A stretch of 19,521 nucleotides of DNA from JBBSBY01 sp038250835 (lineage in GTDB: Bacteria; Desulfobacterota; Desulfomonilia; Desulfomonilales; Desulfomonilaceae). This document shows, in pieces, positions 13,774 through 19,521 of this stretch; the first letter of the stretch is position 1, and each line of letters starts with the position of its first letter. The position numbers and the translations under genes are program-made. The stretch is from positions 1 through 19,521 of the forward strand of contig JBBSBY010000066.1 in the NCBI GenBank assembly GCA_038250835.1, in the 5' to 3' direction. The notes under the pieces are model-generated. The model worked only from the letters and a program-made list of their open reading frames with translations. It was not told where the DNA came from and did not search any database.

Positions 13774-15702
13774 TCACAATTTCATGAATCTCCGCATTAC
13801 ATCCGATGACGCATAGGGACTTTGCAACCGCTCCAAACGGCCCCCTTTCTTGGCCAACAAGTCACCATTCCCAAGAAGTTTTTCGGCGCCCACGCAATCG
13901 ATTATGATTTTACTTTCGACGCCGTTTGCCGTTCGTAAGGCCACTGCGCACGGTAAGTTAGCTTTTATCAGACCGGTCACAGCTTCTTTTCTTGGACTCT
14001 GGGTCGCTATCAGCAAATGAATTCCCGCAGCGCGAGACTTTCCGCCGAGACGCTTAATTGAGGATTCAAGCAGCTTCTTGAGACTTGAATCCGCCATGGC
14101 GTCGGCAAATTCGTCGAATACCACCAAAACGCGGGGGATTCGCTCGATATTATCTAAATCATTGAAGGCGCAAAGACTATTAACGCGTCGGTTCTTGAAA
14201 GAACCATATCGTTTCTGCATTTCATTGACCATCTCATCCAGTATGTCTACAGCTTCCTCCATTTGGTAAATTACCGGTTTTGAGAGAAAAGGGCTACCGT
14301 TCAGATCCTGATAGTCCGTCATTTTGGGGTCGATGATCAATAGTTGTAGTTCAGTTGGATCGGCGCCGGAGACCAGTGAGCATACAAGCTGCCTGATAAA
14401 CTCACTTTTTCCTGACCCGGTTTGCCCTCCGGCCAATATGTGACAGGCGTCGGATTTGGCAAGATCCCCCCATTTGGGAACGCCGGCTATATCAACCCCG
14501 AGTATAAACGAAGAGGTCGTGGGCTTGGAACTCAAATCAAGATCTTCTAAGTTTACGATTGCCGGCGTAGCTCTCGGTATTTCGACGGACACAAATCCCG
14601 GACCCTCTACAATTCTCGGAGTATCTTCCAGCGACATAGCGACTTCCAGGTCCTGGGCACGCGTCACCAGGGACGCCACTTTTACGCCTCTGCCCGGAAC
14701 CACTCGGATTATTCTGTATCGAGGGCCGATGATGATCGGTCCATCGCCGGCCGTATAAGCTTCCACAGGGCAGTTAAACTCTCCCAGCTTTTTTTGGATC
14801 ATCTGCAAATTGTCAAACGCTGATTCCAACTCTTCCGCTGTAGCAAAATTATTCTTGTGATCTGTGGCTGAGGCTGAATCCGCAGAACCGATTTCCGGCT
14901 TAATCACTTCAGAAATTATTTTTGTGAATTGCTCCTCTGCAGAGATATCCGGGGGCTCTATCCTGGTGGGGTATTCCTTTGCCGCAACTTCCTGAATCAA
15001 CGTAATAAGTGGATTCCGAAATGCCGCTATCTCGTTCCAGGCAATGATAATGCGTCTAGGCTCTGGATACAAATTCAGCAACGTGGCGCCGGGTTGAATT
15101 TTGTGCTTTTCATTGAGCATCAAGGAATAAAGCATTACCTGGGTCAAGCCGGCAAGATCCTTTTGAATACCACAGAGTTTAAAATCAATTAAATGGGGCT
15201 GATCGTAACGTGGATCATAAAAAAGCAAATCATACCTACCGGTCACTTCGATGATGCGATTGTCGATCTGCACGCGCCAGCTAAGGCTTTGTTCGGCGCC
15301 GAGCATTATCTCATGTATGCTCCTCTTCTGAGTTTTAGCAGCCGAAAAAATGTAAATCAATTCCTCCAGAAAATGCTTAACGGCATTCCACAAGGCCAGT
15401 TGAGACTCAGGTTTTAATTTATTGAACTTTGTTTTTCTTTCCTTTTGGATTATCTCGTGATAAACATAGTCTCGCATCGGCCCATTAATGATATCCAACT
15501 TAGCTTCGGGTCCAACTTGGCTGGGGATAAGCTTGCTTTGCGTCCGCCAAAAAGATTCGTCATCTTCCAACTTTTTAATAAGATCGTTGCAAATCTGGTG
15601 GAATAAAGATCCCACGGTAATATAGGGAACGTCGTTAAATGGACCCTCTTTGCTCCACAAATAAGATGTAATCTGCGTTACGGTAAGCTTTATTTTCTCC
15701 AT
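13774..15702 (-). CDS. PD-(D/E)XK nuclease fused to an FtsK/SpoIIIE translocase motor
   Basis: This 642-aa protein has two parts. Residues 1-250 are a RecB/Cas4-like nuclease: LTVTQITSYL start, GSLFH (H35), GRYD (D158), LIDFK (D173, K175) and the trailing Q188-VML-Y192. All catalytic positions are present; the Fe-S cysteines of Cas4/AddB are not. Residues 316-398 match an FtsK beta domain (IIIGPRYRI, PGRGVKVASL, then EGPGFVSVEIPR). The RecA-like motor (400-642) has Walker A GGQTGSGKS (425-433), LLIIDPK, Walker B VLVVFDEFAD (D530/E531) and LLIATQSP. FtsK membrane helices and the gamma DNA-reading domain are absent, so this is a soluble, probably hexameric DNA pump with a nuclease. It starts at an ATG inside the preceding stop (TAATG). 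It is the likely effector of the three-gene cassette. Confidence 0.88.
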   Translation of the reverse strand: MEKIKLTVTQITSYLWSKEGPFNDVPYITVGSLFHQICNDLIKKLEDDESFWRTQSKLIPSQVGPEAKLDIINGPMRDYVYHEIIQKERKTKFNKLKPESQLALWNAVKHFLEELIYIFSAAKTQKRSIHEIMLGAEQSLSWRVQIDNRIIEVTGRYDLLFYDPRYDQPHLIDFKLCGIQKDLAGLTQVMLYSLMLNEKHKIQPGATLLNLYPEPRRIIIAWNEIAAFRNPLITLIQEVAAKEYPTRIEPPDISAEEQFTKIISEVIKPEIGSADSASATDHKNNFATAEELESAFDNLQMIQKKLGEFNCPVEAYTAGDGPIIIGPRYRIIRVVPGRGVKVASLVTRAQDLEVAMSLEDTPRIVEGPGFVSVEIPRATPAIVNLEDLDLSSKPTTSSFILGVDIAGVPKWGDLAKSDACHILAGGQTGSGKSEFIRQLVCSLVSGADPTELQLLIIDPKMTDYQDLNGSPFLSKPVIYQMEEAVDILDEMVNEMQKRYGSFKNRRVNSLCAFNDLDNIERIPRVLVVFDEFADAMADSSLKKLLESSIKRLGGKSRAAGIHLLIATQSPRKEAVTGLIKANLPCAVALRTANGVESKIIIDCVGAEKLLGNGDLLAKKGGRLERLQSPYASSDVMRRFMKL

Positions 15703-17879
15703 TACGACTTACCTTCAATCATCTTTAGAATCTTGGGATTCGAGCCCAAGGCTACAATTTTCTTCTCCTTAGATAACATTTCGACGGCTTTCGCAAAGGT
15801 TGCTCTATCAGACTCCGTTGGAATTGTTCTATTTTGATTTGCGACATATTCGACAAGGCAATCTTCGTATGAATAGATTTTTTTGACGAACATTTTTGAA
15901 TAAAGGAATGCTTTGGCAAGCTCTTGCTGTTTGCCGGCAGGTATCGACTGAGGCGGCAAAGTTTCCGTACTTTTAACGATAGACTTTAACGACTTACGGG
16001 ATAAAACGGATTCGATCTGTTGGAACAATCCGCAATTTGTGATAAGCCGCTCAACAAAGAATTGAGCTAAATCTTCTTCGGTGATCTGATGAAATGTATG
16101 GGGCGCCGCAGCCGGCATGCACAGATCGGGTCGAGTAATCCGTAACTTATTCATTGCGGAAATCTCGGCGACTTCTTCTGCCGACAAATCTTTTCTAATG
16201 AATCTTTGCGTGGCCTCCAAAGCTTTCAGAGTAGCCTTTGGTTGAATCCAACTCTCGGGCGCCTTACAGGCGGCGTCTCTTACGAAGAACGCAAAATGGG
16301 GTTTGTCGAATGTTCGGAGCAACTGTAAAAGCTTAGTTAGGGACCCATGGACTTTTTTCCAGTGCTCCCCATTTTCAAAGAGCAATGCGGTTGATATTGA
16401 GGCGCCGGTCCTTGCGATTGTATAAAAACATTCCGGCGCAAACTTAATTTTGGATGTGGGATTATCGTCAATGTAATAGGGCCCCCCGAATTTATTGGTT
16501 AAATTGACGACCGCCACTATAATATTGGCCAAGATATCGGAGCTTATCGGGCCGTTTTCATTGAGTTCAATCAGCGATTCATATTGTTTTTTGAGAAAAG
16601 CTTCAATTTCGTTTTTGTCCGGATCAACCAGGGCTTGGTTTCTTTCTAAAGAATTGGGCCATTTGCTTAACCATGCCTCATCGATTACATCCTGAATTGC
16701 TTCGAATTCAGATGAAGCGAGTTTCAATAGAGATCTCGGGGATGGAGCTATGGGATTGGCGGCCAGTTTACTTCCTAGAAATTCCCACGTAAACGGGAAC
16801 CATTCGTTGGGCGGCTCGTGCGCCGACACGTTTTGGCGCCACATTTCGTCAAGACGTTTTCGGATAATCAGCTCACAATCCGAATCAGTTAGTGGTTGAA
16901 GCTCAACAACCGTTTTGAAAATGACGTCCTGGGCGCCGGTGGATATTATCTGTTCTTTTTCGAATCGATCCATCTGTTCATGGACTCCGGCAGTCAGAAT
17001 AAGGTAATTGGGCGCTGCGGCGTCGCTCCCGATGAGCGCCTGAAGCTGTTTGCCGAATTGATTCATTGTATTGTCGGACATGGAGTCAAGCTGATCGAAG
17101 ACCAAAATGATCGGCGATATGGACCTTGTAATCATCCCCAGAGTTCGTAAAATCGCTAAATAGACCTCATCGCCCGATTCAGAATCTTTTCTCAGGTTGT
17201 ATTTAGCCCCAATTAGCTTCAGCTCCTCCTCATCTATTTCCCACCCTTTTAACCATTTAGTGGCGGTTTTAAATTTAAGGTGATGCTCCTCTTTCTTTTT
17301 GCCGAACGGAGCGCTCCATTTGTATAGATTGCCCAGCATTTTAAAAACGTCTTCCACTATTGGATTGGCAATTTCCCTGGTAATCTCCTCATATCGTTCT
17401 TCCAACGCGGAATCCATTTCCTTGAAACTTGTTCCTTTTCCTGCCACGGCTTTTTTATGTTTCAGAATAAAGCGCCTGATCAATGCGCTTAGTTGGGTCT
17501 CATGACCATCAGTTCCGATATCCTTTTCGAGGTCGCTTACAATGCTTTGCAGAATGTGCCTCAACCAGCCGGTAGCCTCACCCGGCAGCGCCGTCACCTG
17601 GAAAAATAATACATCGTCGGAGATAATTCTTTTACGATTTTGGTACAACTTTGAAATCAGGTGGCTTTTCCCGCTTCCGGCGATTCCCTTTATCAAAACG
17701 CCGCGGCTCCTTTGGGTCACCAAAACAGTCTTGAGTTCCTTAATCAGTTTATTGTACGCCGTTTTATTTACATTCACATCGATGATTTCTGATCTGGCGG
17801 TTAAAACCTTATCATCGTCAAACGGATTGGCTGCCGCTCGTAATATCGGAACAAATTCCGGAGAGATTGACGGAGGCAT
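15702..17879 (-). CDS. Large AAA+/STAND-like P-loop ATPase of the nuclease cassette
   Basis: This 725-aa protein has an N-terminal ATPase domain (about 20-360). Walker A is KGIAGSGKSH (64-73), Walker B is IILVFDQLDSM (D262), a sensor-1-like strand is LILTAG (293-297), and a domain end reads ELQPLTDSDCELIIRKRL, the closing helix of Orc/Cdc6- and STAND-type ATPases. The remaining 365 residues are mostly helical without recognised motifs; they could bind DNA, partners or a foreign signal. There are no membrane segments. GGAGG is 10 bases before the ATG at 17879, the gene begins three bases after the winged-helix gene, and its stop overlaps the nuclease start by one base. It could load or license the FtsK-nuclease, by analogy with ATPases in BREX or Dpt-type systems, but I do not see homology to a named one. 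Confidence 0.83.
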   Translation of the reverse strand: MPPSISPEFVPILRAAANPFDDDKVLTARSEIIDVNVNKTAYNKLIKELKTVLVTQRSRGVLIKGIAGSGKSHLISKLYQNRKRIISDDVLFFQVTALPGEATGWLRHILQSIVSDLEKDIGTDGHETQLSALIRRFILKHKKAVAGKGTSFKEMDSALEERYEEITREIANPIVEDVFKMLGNLYKWSAPFGKKKEEHHLKFKTATKWLKGWEIDEEELKLIGAKYNLRKDSESGDEVYLAILRTLGMITRSISPIILVFDQLDSMSDNTMNQFGKQLQALIGSDAAAPNYLILTAGVHEQMDRFEKEQIISTGAQDVIFKTVVELQPLTDSDCELIIRKRLDEMWRQNVSAHEPPNEWFPFTWEFLGSKLAANPIAPSPRSLLKLASSEFEAIQDVIDEAWLSKWPNSLERNQALVDPDKNEIEAFLKKQYESLIELNENGPISSDILANIIVAVVNLTNKFGGPYYIDDNPTSKIKFAPECFYTIARTGASISTALLFENGEHWKKVHGSLTKLLQLLRTFDKPHFAFFVRDAACKAPESWIQPKATLKALEATQRFIRKDLSAEEVAEISAMNKLRITRPDLCMPAAAPHTFHQITEEDLAQFFVERLITNCGLFQQIESVLSRKSLKSIVKSTETLPPQSIPAGKQQELAKAFLYSKMFVKKIYSYEDCLVEYVANQNRTIPTESDRATFAKAVEMLSKEKKIVALGSNPKILKMIEGKS

Positions 17880-17882
17880 TTT

Positions 17883-19094
17883 TTACCTACCTCCAGACAT
17901 TTTGGCCACGGACATAACCAATTCACCGCCGGGCGCCTTGAGAAGTCCGGCTTTTTGATCCTGCGATAAACTGACTGAATCCTGCACGGGGATCAGCTCC
18001 AAAACTCGCTCCTTACCCAATTGCAGCAGAATGTTGTCCAAAGTTTCTTGAGACACATCAGCCAATTCCCGTCTAAGCTGTGAGAGTTCAATTACCCTGC
18101 TTCTCTTCTTTTCGTTGAGTATTGAGTCTATGACGTTCAATACTCGTTGATCGATCTTCTCGACATCCCGCTCCGATTCGACTCCGATTTTCGCGACCCC
18201 GGAAGTCAGCGCAGCTTCCTGCAACTGCATTTTTAGACTTTCTATCTCGCTGAGCATCTCAAATCGCAACGCTTCCGTTAATTTGGCCGCGTACCTGATG
18301 TCATCTCCCGCCAGCATGTATGCTTTGGCGGTTGAAACCTTAACCTCTTGAAGAGATCCGGATCGGCACAAATCGGCAAGAAGATCGCTAAGCTCTTTGG
18401 CGCTTACCTTGAGTTTTGTGGATTCTTTTTTTAAATCCGAAAGCTTTACCGGGTATTTACCCTTAGTTTTAGACGCACTCACGAGATTAATGAGATCAAA
18501 AGGCGATGGAGGGATTTTATAGGTTGGTGATTTGGCGCCTACTTTGGACAGCTTTCCTTGACTGGTTAATTCATCAAGTTTTTGAGTTAAAACAGCCTTG
18601 TCGGCTTTAAACTCCTTTTGCAGAGCCGTAAAAGTAGCTGAACCCTTGCTTTCTATGTACGAGATCAACTTATCCGCAGAAATAGGTTTGGTTTCTTCGG
18701 GAATACGATATTTCTTTCCGAAAAAAACGATGCTTTTCTGTTCAATAAGCCGATTCAACTTTTCCTTCATCTTTTGCTTGTGATCTGAAAGAGCGTCTTG
18801 AATCTGTTTTGAACCCAGGGGGCCTTTCTCTTTCAGTAGGCTCAAAATTGGGAGGTCGGAATGAGCGTACAAAGCTTCCTCGTCTCCCGCGAACGCAACC
18901 ATGTTGTCGCATATAACAAGGGAGGAATCCTTCTTAATTGCCGCTATGGCCTCCGCCTCTTTAATATCGGTTTGGGCCGTGACGCATTTTGTTAGACTCG
19001 CTATGTTACAGGGGTATTCCTTACCTGCTTCTCGTAGATCATTGAGGCAATTACGAATGCTGGAGAATGTTTCAGGAGAGATTTTCTTAGCCAT
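17883..19094 (-). CDS. Tandem winged-helix protein, first gene of the nuclease cassette
   Basis: The product is 403 aa from the ATG at 19094, which has GAGGAG six bases upstream; a TTG at 19121 would add nine residues without a ribosome site. It is lysine-rich and built of repeated winged-helix-like units. Clear ones are 81-132 (PILSLLKEKGPLG, then a recognition-helix stretch and wing), 139-184 and 188-242; a fourth lies at 300-375, with a likely coiled coil at about 255-285 between. The first 75 residues may be another. Tandem winged helices suit a DNA-binding or bridging adaptor, like MukF/kleisin-associated or Wadjet-type wHTH proteins, rather than a simple repressor. It may also bind the dyads in its own promoter. 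No named family is recognised. It is co-transcribed with the ATPase and nuclease genes. Confidence 0.8.
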   Translation of the reverse strand: MAKKISPETFSSIRNCLNDLREAGKEYPCNIASLTKCVTAQTDIKEAEAIAAIKKDSSLVICDNMVAFAGDEEALYAHSDLPILSLLKEKGPLGSKQIQDALSDHKQKMKEKLNRLIEQKSIVFFGKKYRIPEETKPISADKLISYIESKGSATFTALQKEFKADKAVLTQKLDELTSQGKLSKVGAKSPTYKIPPSPFDLINLVSASKTKGKYPVKLSDLKKESTKLKVSAKELSDLLADLCRSGSLQEVKVSTAKAYMLAGDDIRYAAKLTEALRFEMLSEIESLKMQLQEAALTSGVAKIGVESERDVEKIDQRVLNVIDSILNEKKRSRVIELSQLRRELADVSQETLDNILLQLGKERVLELIPVQDSVSLSQDQKAGLLKAPGGELVMSVAKMSGGR

Positions 19095-19161
19095 GAGCAA
19101 CTCCTCGATTCTCGTTTGCAATTATGGGCCCTCTGTAGGGTTGAACCCGTAATGGAACGCA

Positions 19162-19178
19162 GACGCATAGTTTGCGTC
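19162..19178. promoter_or_regulatory. Leader dyad GACGCA-5-TGCGTC
   Basis: A perfect 6-bp inverted repeat with a 5-base centre lies between the -10 box and the start codon of the cassette. It is a second candidate operator, or an RNA hairpin in the 5' leader. Confidence 0.4.
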
Positions 19179-19214
19179 AATACGATTCAATTCCAAAAAA
19201 AGTGGTAAATAACG

Positions 19215-19244
19215 AATACAGCGCACAAAGCAGCTTTGTGTCAA
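19215..19244 (-). promoter_or_regulatory. Promoter of the nuclease cassette
   Basis: On the minus strand there is a perfect TTGACA (19239-19244) and TGTATT (19215-19220) with an 18-base spacer. The predicted start is near 19208, giving a leader of about 115 bases before the ATG at 19094. A perfect -35 with a weak -10 and a dyad in the spacer fits a regulated promoter. Confidence 0.58.
19224..19240. promoter_or_regulatory. Operator-like 8-1-8 dyad inside the cassette promoter spacer
   Basis: CACAAAGC and GCTTTGTG are perfect inverted arms around one base. The 17-bp site lies between the -35 and -10 boxes, overlapping the -35 by two bases. A protein bound here would block RNA polymerase, so a repressor site is the natural reading. 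Confidence 0.6.
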
Positions 19245-19458
19245 GTTTAAAATTTAGGAAAGAGGCTATATTCATACCATTTTCTTAATCTTTCACAGGC
19301 GGCGGTCCATGGTTGGCGCCATTCTGTGCCTATGAGTAGTTGATTTAGTTATTCCACTCAAGACTTACAAATTTTCAGCCTGGGCGAGTCTCGGATGTTT
19401 GATGGGCTCGATTGAAACGCAATCATTTAACCGTAACCTCCATGCGTCAATTCTGATT

Positions 19459-19521
19459 TCATTGCGCCGTCGCCGGTTGAATCAAAGCGCTAAAAGTGAT
19501 ATTATCCCGCCCGAAGTTTTC
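19459..19521 (-). CDS. Possible C-terminal fragment of a gene entering from the right edge
   Basis: The minus-strand frame from the right edge is open for 20 codons (ending LIQPATAQ) to a TGA at 19459; both other frames stop sooner. It may be the end of an upstream minus-strand gene, but 20 codons prove little. Confidence 0.2.
   Translation of the reverse strand, partial: ENFGRDNITFSALIQPATAQ

Larger units (their letters stand above)
19095..19458. other. Upstream control region of the nuclease cassette
   Basis: No clear gene is present in these 364 bases. The left half holds the promoter and two dyads listed separately. On the minus strand an 18-codon frame (19368-19424) starts ten bases after GGAGG; it could be a leader peptide but is too short to judge. 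Confidence 0.45.

Noticed and set aside
19130..19150. Sequence resembling a tRNA T-arm (GGGTTGAACCC)
   Set aside because: No acceptor stem, D-arm or anticodon arm can be folded around it.
19368..19424. 18-codon frame after GGAGG on the minus strand, possible leader peptide
   Set aside because: It lies upstream of the predicted promoter of the cassette, so it would not be in that transcript, and it is too short to support alone.
1..19521. CRISPR arrays, insertion sequences or integrase/attachment sites
   Set aside because: No regularly spaced repeats, transposase or integrase motifs, or terminal repeats were found; the dyads seen are isolated.

Overview
The window reads as chromosomal DNA of an anaerobic, respiring bacterium. 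A membrane redox operon is packed with Fe-S clusters and carries a seven-heme cytochrome. Other pointers are an EpsC-type serine acetyltransferase and a YqeB/EF2563-type selenium-dependent molybdenum hydroxylase maturation factor. Together these suggest a sulfate-reducing or syntrophic Desulfobacterota-like organism. This is an inference; there is no rRNA or species marker. Most genes lie on the minus strand, and many starts are TTG or GTG or are set by clear Shine-Dalgarno sequences.

Layout, given left to right (minus-strand operons are transcribed right to left). 1-6015 (minus) is one long redox/transport operon. In transcription order it encodes a 111-aa anchored CxxC protein, a 569-aa internally duplicated transporter, a 50-aa hydrophobic protein resembling the transporter's C-terminus, two membrane Fe-S proteins (one with an FMN-binding domain), a seven-heme NapC/NirT-like cytochrome, a tail-anchored ferredoxin and an SdhB/FrdB-like protein cut by the left edge. 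Counted by motif it carries one [2Fe-2S], eight [4Fe-4S]-type sites, one possible covalent FMN and seven hemes. No catalytic subunit is visible, so one may lie beyond the left edge. 6178-7092 is a Tat-exported six-bladed NHL propeller with a good sigma70 promoter. 7377-8039 is a nitroreductase. 8334-9323 (plus) is serine O-acetyltransferase. 9324-10181 is a decayed stretch with hairpins and a frameshifted, truncated SRPBCC pseudogene. 10382-11622 (plus) is a coupled pair, anchored thioredoxin and YqeB. 11625-13552 (minus) is a GT4 glycosyltransferase coupled to a BY-kinase-like P-loop protein whose Walker A is destroyed.

13774-19094 (minus) is the most interesting unit, a tightly coupled three-gene cassette. 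Its products are a protein of tandem winged helices, a 725-aa AAA+/STAND-like ATPase, and a 642-aa fusion of a RecB/Cas4-type PD-(D/E)XK nuclease with an FtsK/SpoIIIE translocase motor. Its promoter has TTGACA and an 8-1-8 perfect dyad filling the -35/-10 spacer. A second dyad lies in the leader. I do not recognise this set as a named defence system. A DNA-translocating nuclease with an accessory ATPase and DNA-binding adaptor, under repressor control, is a reasonable candidate for an undescribed anti-mobile-element or DNA-processing system.

Across the window the palindrome GGCGCC is strikingly common: 29 copies by hand count.
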